Origin: Parapontixanthobacter aurantiacus
Lineage (GTDB): Bacteria; Pseudomonadota; Alphaproteobacteria; Sphingomonadales; Sphingomonadaceae
Reading direction: 5' to 3'
DNA: 64,000 bases
NCBI RefSeq assembly: GCF_009827635.1
Contig: NZ_WTYW01000001.1
Coordinates: 266,001-330,000 of the forward strand
Shown: piece after piece, positions 18,868 through 27,936 of the stretch
Layout of the letters: the number at the start of each line of letters is the position of its first letter
How positions within the stretch are numbered: the stretch's first letter is position 1
Translations under genes and position numbers: made by a program
Notes under the pieces: model-generated
What the model saw: the letters and a program-made list of their open reading frames with translations, nothing else
Databases searched by the model: none
What the model was told of the DNA's origin: nothing

Positions 18868-20142
18868 TCAGGGACGCGCTGGTACCGGTACGATGCGCTC
18901 ATAGTCTTCGCCAGGGTAGTGAGCATTGCGCTTGAGCCGTTTGCCGGTCCCCAGATTGCCGTCCGAACAGTTGAGCTGTTTGTCTATGCAGCCGTCCTGC
19001 CATGCTGCCAGTGCTTCGTCGTTCCAGGCACCGAACCAGTCGGCATGAAAGCTATATCCCGGTTCGCGCCAAGCTTCGGGGACCATGTGATCGCTGGCGA
19101 ACATCCAGTTCGATGGAACGTCGCCCGCCTCGATGTCGTAGACAACGGTCAAGGTGAACTTGGGAAGGACGTAGCGATGCGACTTCGAACATGACGCCTT
19201 GCCGCTGTTACGATCGCGTTTCATGCGTGCCATGTGACTGCGATTGTCAGACGCAGTCAGGTCTTTGCCGTTCCAGCAATCGGGCGATGTGATGTTCGCG
19301 ATGAAGGTCGATCCTGCCGGACAATCTGCAAGAACTTCGCTCATCGTACCTTTGACCGACTTGCCCTTGCCACTGCACTTGAAGCTGGAGGCGTTGTACT
19401 GTCTCTCAGTGCGACGGTTGCTGTCCCAGCCGAAGATATAGCTGAGGCCGCGAGGTAATCCCGCCGCTTCGTTGCCGAATTGCTCGAACCATTCGTCGGA
19501 TGCCGGACGGCGCTTGTAGTAAACCGATACTGCGCGAGGGCGAACGACGTTTCCGTCCCCGGTCAGAAGGGCCGGAATCCAGTAAGCGGAACGGTTGAGG
19601 TCGCTCGTGCAAGTGCTTTCCCCGCTTGCGCGGAGGCTCTCATAGGTGCTGTTCTCATCGGCTTCCAGATTGCCGAAAAACTGGTGAAGATGGCTCTTTC
19701 CCTTTTGTCCAGGATAAACAAGCGGATCGTTGTAGGATAACTGACCCGGACCGCAGAGGAATCGGAACGCACCCACGACGTCAGGGGCAGATGACTTCGG
19801 AATGGACGAACCGCCCATGAGTGCGTTTGCGTCCAATCCGTCATCTACCTTGGCTTTTTCGAGCGCTGAACCGCCGGAAGTTTGGCGCCGCTGCGCCGCG
19901 ACTTCGCGCAGGCGCTGCGTCGTTTCACGCTGTTTCGTCAGCGCAAGGTTTATCGTCTCTGCGTAACATTCGATCTCGTCCGAAATCGCTGCTAGTTCAT
20001 CAACCTGCCCGGCCTGTGGCTCGCACCCAATAGCGGGGGACGATGGCTGTTGCTGTTCCGCATTCGCCGGAACGTGATAGCCGATCGCGAGGCAGGTCAA
20101 AATCGAAGGTAAGCGATACTTCATTCGTCGAATTCCAGTCAT
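18868..20142 (-). CDS. Secreted DUF1996-domain protein
   Basis: 424 residues. A signal peptide (MKYRLPSILTCLAIGYHVPANA within the first 28 residues) is followed by a Gln/Glu/Arg-rich coiled-coil-like stretch (about 48-90) and a DUF1996 domain (about 125-400): KSHLHQFFGN, YWIPALL, FIANITSPDCWNGKD, SFHADWFGAWN. DUF1996 is best known from fungal secreted proteins and scattered bacteria, and its activity is not established to my knowledge. Sampled lines of the gene have about 45-50% GC, clearly below its neighbours, which suggests transfer. It converges on tamB with a 6-base gap. An internal ATG at 20124 is an equally good start. Confidence 0.8.
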   Translation of the reverse strand: MTGIRRMKYRLPSILTCLAIGYHVPANAEQQQPSSPAIGCEPQAGQVDELAAISDEIECYAETINLALTKQRETTQRLREVAAQRRQTSGGSALEKAKVDDGLDANALMGGSSIPKSSAPDVVGAFRFLCGPGQLSYNDPLVYPGQKGKSHLHQFFGNLEADENSTYESLRASGESTCTSDLNRSAYWIPALLTGDGNVVRPRAVSVYYKRRPASDEWFEQFGNEAAGLPRGLSYIFGWDSNRRTERQYNASSFKCSGKGKSVKGTMSEVLADCPAGSTFIANITSPDCWNGKDLTASDNRSHMARMKRDRNSGKASCSKSHRYVLPKFTLTVVYDIEAGDVPSNWMFASDHMVPEAWREPGYSFHADWFGAWNDEALAAWQDGCIDKQLNCSDGNLGTGKRLKRNAHYPGEDYERIVPVPARP

Positions 20143-20179
20143 GACATGGGAGAATACAGGAGAGAAACTGTGTCGGGAA

Positions 20180-20797
20180 TTAATATTCCTCGCCGCGATA
20201 CAAGGCGGCTTCTGCGGTCCGGCGCCGGATCAGACCTTTGAGAAGACGGCCGCCAGCCCTATTCCAGCGTGAGAACTCGGTAGCCGCGGCAGCATAATCG
20301 CGTGATCGATGGCGCCTTGTCAGCGTCGCCGTGCGAATTGCGCCCGTATTGTAATGGAAACTGACAAGGGCGTCGAATTGAGCCTGGGTGGTAGGCGTAT
20401 TACCGATGGCGGCGCGCACCTCCCCAGAGAAAACGTCAAGATCAGCGGAGAGGCGGTCCGCGCATTGCGATTTGGTCCAGACCGTTCCTCGCGAGATGCC
20501 GGGACCCGTCGCGCCCCAACCGATCGTCCAAGGCGCGCCACCCGTGCCCGGATCAGGATACGCTTCTACAAGACCATCGGAACGTATCCGGGCGCATCCT
20601 TCGAACAGGCGAATGAGATCTACGCCTCTTTGCGAGATTCGCATTGGCTCGGCCAAAACTTCGTCGTCGGAAGACTGCTGAAGGCGATCGAGTAATTCGT
20701 CCAGGCGTTCGATTTCGTCCCTGCGAAAACTCCTGCCTATCAATCCGCGAACGAAGTCGAAAACAGGCTTCTTATCACTAAGCGATATCGGTTTCAT
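20180..20797 (-). CDS. GH24 lysozyme (phage-type muramidase)
   Basis: 205 residues. Residues about 53-205 form a glycoside hydrolase family 24 domain: ISQRGVDLIRLFEGC with catalytic Glu66, then AYPDPGTGGAPWTIGWGAT with the Asp and Thr of the E/D/T triad, and ALVSFHYNTG. It would cleave the MurNAc-GlcNAc bond of peptidoglycan. The first 50 residues are charged, with no signal peptide or membrane helix, as in phage endolysins released by a holin. No holin, spanin or other phage gene is nearby, so it is either a domesticated endolysin or an isolated prophage remnant. It neighbours the DUF1996 gene on the same strand. Confidence 0.85.
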   Translation of the reverse strand: MKPISLSDKKPVFDFVRGLIGRSFRRDEIERLDELLDRLQQSSDDEVLAEPMRISQRGVDLIRLFEGCARIRSDGLVEAYPDPGTGGAPWTIGWGATGPGISRGTVWTKSQCADRLSADLDVFSGEVRAAIGNTPTTQAQFDALVSFHYNTGAIRTATLTRRHRSRDYAAAATEFSRWNRAGGRLLKGLIRRRTAEAALYRGEEY

Positions 20798-20850
20798 GTG
20801 AACCAGATAGGTTAATGAGCTAATGTAGGAAAATGGTTTTGCTCAAAAGA

Positions 20851-20878
20851 AAAGGCGCCGGCCGCAGCCGACGCCTTT
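20851..20878 (-). terminator. Intrinsic terminator of glnA
   Basis: Twelve-base stem with one mismatch (AAAGGCGCCGGC with GCCGACGCCTTT) and a 4-base loop. On the reverse strand it is followed by TCTTTTG. It lies 23 bases past the glnA stop, in the glnA direction. Confidence 0.85.
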
Positions 20879-20900
20879 CGTGAGACAGCAGATCGAAAGA

Positions 20901-22310
20901 TCAGGCGCTGTAGTAGAGATCGAACTCCACCGGCGATGGCGTCGTTTCGACCCGCAAAACCTCTTCCCACTTCAATTCGGTATAAGCGAGGATCTGATCC
21001 TTCGAGAACACGTCGCCCTGCAGCAGGAAGTCGTGGTCCGCCTCGAGAGCTTCCAGCGCTTCACGCAGGGACGCACAAACGGTCGGAACGTCCGCCAACT
21101 CGGCAGGGGGCAAATCGTACAGGTTCTTGTCCATCGCATCTCCGGGATGGATCTTGTTCTGGATCCCGTCGAGGCCGGCCATCAGGAGCGCGGCATAGGC
21201 AAGATAAGGGTTTGCCATCGCATCGGGGAAGCGGAACTCGACCCGCTTCGCCTTGTCGCCGGCGCCGTACGGAATACGGCAAGAGGCCGAGCGATTGCGC
21301 GCCGAATACGCCAGAAGAACCGGCGCTTCGAAACCAGGAACAAGGCGCTTGTAGCTATTAGTCGTCGGATTGGTGAATGCGTTCAGCGCTTTTGCATGCT
21401 TGATGACGCCGCCGATATAATAGAGGCACGTATCCGACAATCCGGCATACCCGTTTCCGGCGAAGGTCGGCTTGCCGTCGCTCCAGATCGACATGTGCGT
21501 ATGCATGCCCGACCCATTATCGGCCTTGATCGGCTTCGGCATGAATGTTGCCGTCTTTCCGTAGGCGTGAGCGACCTGATGCACGACGTATTTGTAGATC
21601 TGCATCTCGTCGGCAGTCTTCGTCAGCGTCGAGAATGTGAGACCCAGTTCGTGCTGAGCGGCTGCCACTTCGTGATGGTGCTTGTCGCAGTTCAGGCCCA
21701 TCTCGATCATTGTCGAGACCATCTCGCCGCGAATGTCCCCGGCACTGTCCACCGGAGCTACCGGGAAGTAGCCGCCTTTCGCACGCGGACGGTGCGCCAT
21801 GTTGCCGGCTTCGTATTCCTTGCCCGAGTTGGTCGGCAATTCGACATCGTCGATCGAATATCCCGAACCGGCATAACCGTCCTCGAAGCGGACATCGTCG
21901 AACATGAAGAACTCCGCTTCGGGTCCGACGTAAACCGTGTCGCCGATACCCGTGGACTTCAGATATTCTTCGGCCCTTTTGGCGGTGGAGCGCGGATCGC
22001 GGCTGTAAAGCTCGCCCGACGATGGCTCTACGATGTCGCAGAAAAGGATCATCATGGGCGTCGCGCTGAAGGGATCGATATAGGTCCGTTCCAGATCGGG
22101 CTTGAGGATCATGTCGCTTTCGTTGATCACTTTCCAACCGGCGATGGACGAGCCATCGAACATCAGGCCGTCTTCAAGTTCGTCTTCGCCGAGAACCGAC
22201 GCTACCATCGAGAGATGCTGCCATTTGCCCTTCGGATCGGTGAAACGGAGATCCACCCATTCGATCTCGTTATCCTTGATCTCTTTCAGGACGTCTTTTG
22301 CATTAGCCAT
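20901..22310 (-). CDS. glnA: Glutamine synthetase type I
   Basis: Dodecameric enzyme making glutamine from glutamate, ammonia and ATP, the main entry point for ammonium. 469 residues, the standard GSI length. Visible landmarks are [76 protein letters not shown], and the adenylylation site KNLYDLPP with Tyr398, so activity is probably controlled by GlnE. It follows glnB on the same strand with a 47-base gap, forming a glnB-glnA operon, and ends at a terminator. Confidence 0.98.
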   Translation of the reverse strand: MANAKDVLKEIKDNEIEWVDLRFTDPKGKWQHLSMVASVLGEDELEDGLMFDGSSIAGWKVINESDMILKPDLERTYIDPFSATPMMILFCDIVEPSSGELYSRDPRSTAKRAEEYLKSTGIGDTVYVGPEAEFFMFDDVRFEDGYAGSGYSIDDVELPTNSGKEYEAGNMAHRPRAKGGYFPVAPVDSAGDIRGEMVSTMIEMGLNCDKHHHEVAAAQHELGLTFSTLTKTADEMQIYKYVVHQVAHAYGKTATFMPKPIKADNGSGMHTHMSIWSDGKPTFAGNGYAGLSDTCLYYIGGVIKHAKALNAFTNPTTNSYKRLVPGFEAPVLLAYSARNRSASCRIPYGAGDKAKRVEFRFPDAMANPYLAYAALLMAGLDGIQNKIHPGDAMDKNLYDLPPAELADVPTVCASLREALEALEADHDFLLQGDVFSKDQILAYTELKWEEVLRVETTPSPVEFDLYYSA

Positions 22311-22357
22311 TTGCGGTTATCTCCAGATGGTAAGTTAATGATGGGGGCGCGACGCGA

Positions 22358-22720
<363 letters not shown>

Positions 22721-22770
22721 CTAACTGGAACGGCGAACATGAAAGTCGCAGCCGCGCGCACGTCTACTCT

Positions 22771-22790
22771 CATTCAAGAACCGTGCCACA
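22771..22790 (-). promoter_or_regulatory. Candidate sigma-54 promoter of glnB-glnA
   Basis: On the reverse strand the bases read TGGCACG, four bases, then TTGAA, against the RpoN consensus TGGCACG-N4-TTGC(A/T). The -24 element is perfect and the spacing is correct, but the -12 element has GA instead of the near-invariant GC. It lies about 75 bases before the glnB start. A nitrogen-regulated promoter is expected for glnBA. Confidence 0.45.
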
Positions 22791-22936
22791 TCGACATTTT
22801 GTTGATGGATGGCACGACATCGCGGCGCGGGCGGCGTTCCCTTTTGAATTGCCAACTCTCTTACCACGCATTCGGCAGGTGGCAAATTTCAGCTAGCCGA
22901 GACTGCTCAAGAATTGTTCGAAAGTTGCCTAAATTT

Positions 22937-23875
22937 TCAGCAACCCGGCAGGCGCAATCCTTCAGTTTCGGGCGCGCCGATCATCAAGTTCAACGATTGA
23001 ATGGCTGCGCCGCTCGCCCCTTTGCCCAAATTGTCGAGGAGGGCTACCAGTCGAGCCTGTTGTTCATCCGGCGAAGGAAAGACCCACAATGTCATGCCGT
23101 CGGACGGGTCTTTGTCGTCCTCGATCAGCAATTCCGAGGGCGGTTCGGTACCCGCCTCTACATTGATGACCGTGCCGGCGGCGTAAAAGTCAGCGAGATA
23201 TGCGCGCAGTTCGCTCATCGTGGAAGCTTTGCCCAACGCCTGCGCGGTAAGGGGAATTTCAACAATCATGCCGCGAAAGGCCGGTATGACGCTGGGAGCG
23301 AAGACGGGCGGAGCATTCAGCCATGCATAGGTCTGCATTTCCGGCAGATGCTTGTGCTCTCCCCCGTAGGCATAGCCACGAAAGGCAAGCTCAGGCGCTT
23401 GTTCGAACCGTTCGATCAGGGCTTTTCCGCCACCCGAATAGCCCGACACGGCGTTGACCGAATAGGGATAATCCGTGCGCAGAAGGCCAGCGCCGGTCAG
23501 CGGCGCAAGCAAGGCTAGAAAGCCGGTCGGATAACACCCTGGATTGCTCACGCGGTCCGCATCGCGGACTTTTTCCATGCCGATCAGTTCGGGAAAGCCG
23601 TATGTCCAGCCGTCCGTAACCCGGTGCGCCGAAGAGGCGTCGATAACGCGCGTTTGCGCATTCTCGATAAGCGCGACGGCTTCCCGTGCCGCGTCGTCCG
23701 GCAAACAAAGGATCGCTATGTCGGCTGCGTTGAGCAGTTCCCTCCGCGCGCTCGCATCCTTCCGCCGATCTTCGGGCAGGAGCAACAGTTCGACATCGGA
23801 ACGGCCAGCGAGGCGGTCACGAATTTCGATACCGGTCGTACCGGCGGCTCCATCGATGAATATGCGTGCCGCCAC
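22937..23875 (-). CDS. argC: N-acetyl-gamma-glutamyl-phosphate reductase
   Basis: NADPH-dependent reductase of arginine biosynthesis, giving N-acetylglutamate semialdehyde. 312 residues, the shorter type-2 ArgC form. It has an N-terminal Rossmann motif (IFIDGAAGTTGIEIRDRL), the catalytic cysteine in SNPGCYPTG (Cys114), SGYSGGGKALIERF, and HKHLPEM with the active-site His. The start is GTG 23875, immediately after the stop of the SH3 gene, which suggests co-transcription. It ends 240 bases before glnB on the same strand. Confidence 0.95.
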   Translation of the reverse strand: MAARIFIDGAAGTTGIEIRDRLAGRSDVELLLLPEDRRKDASARRELLNAADIAILCLPDDAAREAVALIENAQTRVIDASSAHRVTDGWTYGFPELIGMEKVRDADRVSNPGCYPTGFLALLAPLTGAGLLRTDYPYSVNAVSGYSGGGKALIERFEQAPELAFRGYAYGGEHKHLPEMQTYAWLNAPPVFAPSVIPAFRGMIVEIPLTAQALGKASTMSELRAYLADFYAAGTVINVEAGTEPPSELLIEDDKDPSDGMTLWVFPSPDEQQARLVALLDNLGKGASGAAIQSLNLMIGAPETEGLRLPGC

Positions 23876-24238
23876 TTACAGCGGGCCGTCCGAATTCTCG
23901 ATCTCGATCATGTTGCGTTCGAGATAGCCGCTCGGCCCCTCGGGCCCGATCGCAGCCCAGCACCAGTCGCCGAGCAAATCTAGAAGCTCGATGGGCTGCC
24001 CGGCATCGAGTAGTGCGCCAAGTTCAGCGTCTTCACGAGGCTGCAAGCGAAAAGCAGTCGACTGTGCTCTGACAGTCGCTGCTATCGGAACGACGTAATG
24101 AGCGGCAAGGTAGCGATCGGCAAGCGCGATATGCGCGAGGTCTCCGCGCAGCGGCAGCGTGCCGGGCGCGGGCCGGGTCACGGCTCGTTTCAAACCCAAT
24201 TCCCCGGAAGGAACGTCGTATGAAGTGGTTATGCTCAA
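23876..24238 (-). CDS. Orphan bacterial SH3-domain protein (NlpC/P60-like N-terminal module only)
   Basis: 120 residues from TTG 24238; a GTG at 24181 giving about 101 residues is also possible. LAHIALADRYLAAHYVVPIAATVRAQSTAFRLQPREDAELGALLDAGQPIELLDLLGDWCWA resembles the SH3 module that precedes the catalytic domain in C40 (NlpC/P60) peptidases of sphingomonads, which are often encoded beside the M17 aminopeptidase. Here the frame stops at GYLERNMIEIENSDGPL, and argC begins at the next base. No Cys-His peptidase domain follows in any frame that I can see. It has no signal peptide. Confidence 0.7.
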   Translation of the reverse strand: MSITTSYDVPSGELGLKRAVTRPAPGTLPLRGDLAHIALADRYLAAHYVVPIAATVRAQSTAFRLQPREDAELGALLDAGQPIELLDLLGDWCWAAIGPEGPSGYLERNMIEIENSDGPL

Positions 24239-24337
24239 GAATGGCTCTTCAAGTCGCTTGATCGCGCGGATCGGCGTAGCGACCGCTTATACGACCGGTC
24301 TTGCTGCGGCAAGTTACGGAAACTGGTTATTCGAGGG

Positions 24338-25738
24338 TTAGCGAGAGCCGTAACGACCCTTCAGCATTCGGAAGGTGGCGCGCAAACCATAGGCTGCGCC
24401 GCCTTTCGAACGTCCCGGCTTGGGCGAGGGGCGCCACGCATAGGTATCGAAATGCGCCCAGTCGATGCCTTCGCCGACGAACTTGTCGAGAAATAGGCCC
24501 GCAACACTGGCTCCTGCAAAGCTGTTATCGTGCGCATTGTTGGTGTCGGCAATATCGGAGGAAAGCCATTCGTTGTAGGCTTCGGGCAGCGGCAAACGCC
24601 ACGCTTCGTCGTCGCAATCCTTCCCCGCCGCGATGAGTTGGGCGGCAGTCTCATCGTCACGCGTCATCAGGGCGGGAAGGTCGGGGCCCAAGGCGACGCG
24701 CGCCGCGCCGGTCAAGGTGGCGAAATCGACCATGAGTTCGGGGTTTTCCTCGCTCGCACGGGTCAGCGCGTCACCGAGAATGAGGCGACCTTCTGCATCG
24801 GTATTGCCGATTTCGACGGTAAGTCCTTTTCGGCTGTTCAGGACATCGCCCGGACGGAAGGAATTGCCGGAAATCGCATTTTCAACCGCTGGAACCAGCA
24901 CATGCAGCCGCAGGCGCAAACCTGCCTTCATCACGAGTTCGGCCAGCGCGATTGCATGCGCCGCGCCGCCCATGTCCTTTTTCATCAGCTTCATGCCCGA
25001 GGCCGATTTTACGTCCAGCCCGCCGGAATCGAAGCACACGCCTTTGCCCACGATAGCGACGACCGGATCACCATCCTTGCCCCAGGTCAGATGCATGATG
25101 CGGGGTGCGTGATGACGCGCCGCGGCTCTGCCGACGGCATGAACCATGGGATAACCTTGTTCCAGCGCATCGCCACGCGTCACTTCGAGCTTTGCGTCGA
25201 AAGATTTTGCCAGCCGCTCGAATTGCGCTTCGAGGGCCGCCGGGCCCATGTCCTCGGCTGGCGTATTGACGAGATCGCGCACAAGCATTTCGGCTTGGGC
25301 TTCGGCTATCGCCGGATCGATCGCAGCAACCTGCTTCGTCAGAAAGATGCGCGGACCAACGGCTTTCTCGTTCTTGACGTATCGCTCGAACCGGTATTGC
25401 GCGGTCTGCCATCCATGAAGGGCTGGGGCGATCCCGCTGTCGATGTCATCGTCGGCAAGGCGATAGGTGCCTTCAGGCAATTCCTCGGCGAGTTTTGCGA
25501 GGCACCAGCTCGATACGTCATGCGGATCGGCCACGCCGCCCACGGCAAACCAGCTATCGCCATTCGGAACGATGCCGACCTGATAGCCGCTTCCGTCGAA
25601 TTTCTGAGCCTGCAAAAATGCTCGCTGCGACGCGCTGAGCCGCTTGGCCCAATTACCGAAGCCTTCCTTGTTTACGAGGTGAATTTCGGTGGCGTCCTGC
25701 CCTCTATCGGCGGCAATCAAGGCATCGGTATCGTTCAT
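24338..25738 (-). CDS. Leucyl aminopeptidase family protein (M17)
   Basis: Two-metal cytosolic aminopeptidase of the PepA type, 466 residues from ATG 25738. The C-terminal catalytic domain has GKGVCFDSGGLDVKSASGMKLMKKDMGGAA with metal ligands Lys and Asp, and the family signature NTDAEGRLILGDAL. NTPAEDMGPAALE is also typical. The N-terminal domain is less conserved. An in-frame extension to 25813 is rejected because it runs into map, transcribed the other way. It probably ends the same reverse-strand unit that continues to the SH3 gene and argC. The 73-base gap to map should hold two divergent promoters. Confidence 0.93.
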   Translation of the reverse strand: MNDTDALIAADRGQDATEIHLVNKEGFGNWAKRLSASQRAFLQAQKFDGSGYQVGIVPNGDSWFAVGGVADPHDVSSWCLAKLAEELPEGTYRLADDDIDSGIAPALHGWQTAQYRFERYVKNEKAVGPRIFLTKQVAAIDPAIAEAQAEMLVRDLVNTPAEDMGPAALEAQFERLAKSFDAKLEVTRGDALEQGYPMVHAVGRAAARHHAPRIMHLTWGKDGDPVVAIVGKGVCFDSGGLDVKSASGMKLMKKDMGGAAHAIALAELVMKAGLRLRLHVLVPAVENAISGNSFRPGDVLNSRKGLTVEIGNTDAEGRLILGDALTRASEENPELMVDFATLTGAARVALGPDLPALMTRDDETAAQLIAAGKDCDDEAWRLPLPEAYNEWLSSDIADTNNAHDNSFAGASVAGLFLDKFVGEGIDWAHFDTYAWRPSPKPGRSKGGAAYGLRATFRMLKGRYGSR

Positions 25739-25811
25739 GCCATTCCTACTAGCGCATTGAAGCGATGTTCCAACCTCGCTTTTTTGCTCGCGAAGCGCTA
25801 AGTAGCGGCGC

Positions 25812-26645
25812 ATGACACAATATCAGGTAATCGACAGCGACGAGACCGTTTATCGCGACGGCTCCATCAAACTGCATGGCGAACACGGTTTCGAAGGTAT
25901 GCGGAAGGCCGGGCAACTGGCGGCTTCGATCCTCGATGCCCTGGTCGACGAAGTGCGGCCCGGCGTGACGACCGGCGAACTCGACGACAAGGTCCGGCAG
26001 ATGACGCTCGATGCCGGTGCTGTTCCCGCAACGATGGGATATCGGGGTTACGCCCATAGCTGCTGCATTTCGCTAAACCACGTCATCTGCCATGGGATTC
26101 CCGGCGACAAAGTGCTGAAGGAAGGCGATATTCTCAATATCGACGTGACCCCGCTGCTCGATGGCTGGCACGGCGATACGAGCCGAATGTATTTTGTCGG
26201 TGAGATCCCGTTGAAGGCGCGACGTCTGGTCGACGTGACCTACCAATGCCTGATGCTCGGTATCGAAGCGGCAAAACCGGGCGCGCGGCTGGGCGACATC
26301 TCCGCGGTGATCCAGAAGCACGCGGAGAAGCATCGTTACGGCGTCGTACGCGAGTTCTGCGGGCATGGGCTAGGGCGGCTGTTTCACGATGCGCCCGAAG
26401 TCGTTCATGCGGGCAGGGCCGGAACGGGTCCTGAGTTGAAGCCCGGAATGTTCTTCACGATCGAGCCGATGATCAATCTGGGGCGTCCGCATGCGAAGAT
26501 GCTCAATGACGGTTGGACCGCCGTTACGCGGGACAAGTCGCTGTCGGCACAATTCGAACACTCGATCGGCATAACCGAAACAGGGAACGAGATTTTCACG
26601 AAGAGCCCAGCCGGGCTGGATCGACCGCCCTACGGCGGAGACTAG
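25812..26645 (+). CDS. map: Methionine aminopeptidase type I
   Basis: Removes the N-terminal methionine from new proteins. 277 residues. All five metal ligands of the pita-bread fold are present: Asp111 (NIDVTPL), Asp122 (WHGDTSRM), His185 (FCGHGLG), Glu218 (TIEPMI) and Glu249 (FEHSIGIT). His94 in NHVICHGIPG is the substrate-contact histidine. The N-terminus is slightly longer than in E. coli Map. It is a single gene, convergent with ccmB. Confidence 0.97.
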   Translation: MTQYQVIDSDETVYRDGSIKLHGEHGFEGMRKAGQLAASILDALVDEVRPGVTTGELDDKVRQMTLDAGAVPATMGYRGYAHSCCISLNHVICHGIPGDKVLKEGDILNIDVTPLLDGWHGDTSRMYFVGEIPLKARRLVDVTYQCLMLGIEAAKPGARLGDISAVIQKHAEKHRYGVVREFCGHGLGRLFHDAPEVVHAGRAGTGPELKPGMFFTIEPMINLGRPHAKMLNDGWTAVTRDKSLSAQFEHSIGITETGNEIFTKSPAGLDRPPYGGD

Positions 26646-26653
26646 TTCTCCTT

Positions 26654-27307
26654 CTAACCGTTGCGCGCCGTTCTGAGAGCGGCGGCCGAAAGGAAGGGCG
26701 CGAGCGCGCACAATACTAGGCTGACTGCGCCGGCAATGGCGATGCCCGAAAAATCGTTGCGCGCCAGCGAACCGGCTCCGAAAATCATTACCGGAAGAGA
26801 CAATGGCAGTGCGAGCACTCCGGTAAGGGCGGCATTTCCGCGCAACCCGCTGGTCAGTGCTGCGATCATGAGACCCACCGCGGCCAGCCCTGGCGTTCCT
26901 GCGACGAGGCCGAGCAGGACGATGAGCAACTGACTGCGATCGAGATCGAGCAGCGCCGCAGCGGGCAGGCAAGCGACTAAGAGGAGCGGCGCGAAGCTAA
27001 GCCAGTGAGCGAGCAGGCGCACGGCCATCACCACTTCTTCCGAAATGCCGCGCACACTGAACTGGTCGAAAAAACCTTTCTCTACGTCTCTATCGACAAG
27101 ACGTTCGAGAGGAAGCAGCGAAGCGAGCAGTGCCGCAATCCATATGACACCGCCGCCCGTCCTCGCGAGCATGGCGCGGTCGGGGCCGATTGCGAAAGGC
27201 ACGAGGATCGCCACCGCAAGAAAAAACAGGATGGGCAAGGTGCTTCCGCCACCGCGCCCACCAGGTCCGAGATTGCGTAAGTCTCGCTTCAGGAGTTGCA
27301 GGATCAT
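26654..27307 (-). CDS. ccmB: Heme exporter membrane protein CcmB
   Basis: Membrane subunit of the CcmAB(CD) ABC complex needed to release holo-CcmE during cytochrome c maturation. 217 residues from ATG 27307 with six predicted membrane helices, including STLPILFFLAVAILVPFAIGP and LLASLLPLERLVDRDVEKGFFDQF, the latter being the conserved cytoplasmic loop. GTPGLAAVGLMIAALTSGLRG is another CcmB feature. The start overlaps the 3' end of ccmA by 4 bases (ATGA). The other ccm genes are not in this window. Confidence 0.92.
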   Translation of the reverse strand: MILQLLKRDLRNLGPGGRGGGSTLPILFFLAVAILVPFAIGPDRAMLARTGGGVIWIAALLASLLPLERLVDRDVEKGFFDQFSVRGISEEVVMAVRLLAHWLSFAPLLLVACLPAAALLDLDRSQLLIVLLGLVAGTPGLAAVGLMIAALTSGLRGNAALTGVLALPLSLPVMIFGAGSLARNDFSGIAIAGAVSLVLCALAPFLSAAALRTARNG

Positions 27308-27870
27308 GGCGCATATTCTTCCAGCGCAAGCGTCCTCGCGTTGCGCAGCTGCATGGCCTGGTGGGAGGCGACGATGCAAATCCCTCCTTTCTCGCCATGC
27401 TGCGAAGCAAGCTTTTCGACGATCCGAGCGGCGTCCGCATCCAGACCGTTAAGCGGTTCGTCCAGCAGCCAGATTGGCGCATCCTGCATCAGCAGGCGAG
27501 CGAAAGCTGCCCGTTTGCGCTGTCCCGTGGAAAGATAGCGAACGGGTACGTCGCCGAGCGGAGCCAGCCCGAGCATCTCCATTGCATCGCTCGCAGCGCT
27601 GTCGTCGATCCGCGCCCAGAAGCCGAGCGCCTCGGACAGGCGAAGTGCTTCGTCGAGCGCCAGTCGCTCGTCGAGCAGAGCAATGCCTCCTGCGCGGTCG
27701 ACCGAGCCCGTATAGGGTGTCAGGAGGCCCGCAAGGATACGCAGAAGACTCGATTTACCGATGCCGTTCGGTCCGGCGACATGCAGCGCCGCGCCGCTTT
27801 TCAAAGTCAGGTCCAAGCGACGAAAAAGGAGCCGCTCGCCGCGCAGGCACGACAAATTTTCCCCCTTCAT
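27304..27870 (-). CDS. ccmA: Heme exporter ATP-binding protein CcmA
   Basis: ATPase of the CcmAB complex in cytochrome c biogenesis. 188 residues from ATG 27870. Walker A is GPNGIGKSSLLR, the ABC signature is LSTGQRKR, and Walker B is IWLLDEPLNGLD; the family ends with the H-loop in CIVASHQ. Five residues can be added from an upstream ATG at 27885, but the inner start has an AAGAG ribosome site. It is divergent from the pterin dehydratase gene with a 66-base gap, and is followed by ccmB. Confidence 0.92.
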   Translation of the reverse strand: MKGENLSCLRGERLLFRRLDLTLKSGAALHVAGPNGIGKSSLLRILAGLLTPYTGSVDRAGGIALLDERLALDEALRLSEALGFWARIDDSAASDAMEMLGLAPLGDVPVRYLSTGQRKRAAFARLLMQDAPIWLLDEPLNGLDADAARIVEKLASQHGEKGGICIVASHQAMQLRNARTLALEEYAP

Positions 27871-27936
27871 CGAGCACTCTTGCATGGCGGGGTCGAATAG
27901 GGGAAAGGCCACCGCGCTACAAGTTGGCTGGAAAGG

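Noticed and set aside
18868-20797. Prophage
   Set aside because: A single lysozyme gene next to a DUF1996 gene does not make a prophage: no integrase, capsid, tail or terminase gene, no attachment repeats and no tRNA nearby.
22849-22885. Inverted repeat TTGCCA ... TGGCAA between argC and glnB as an operator
   Set aside because: Six-base arms 25 bases apart are expected by chance at this frequency, and no additional symmetry is visible.
24530-25801. Open forward frame of about 420 codons opposite the M17 peptidase
   Set aside because: The peptidase has intact metal-binding motifs on the other strand; the forward frame has none.
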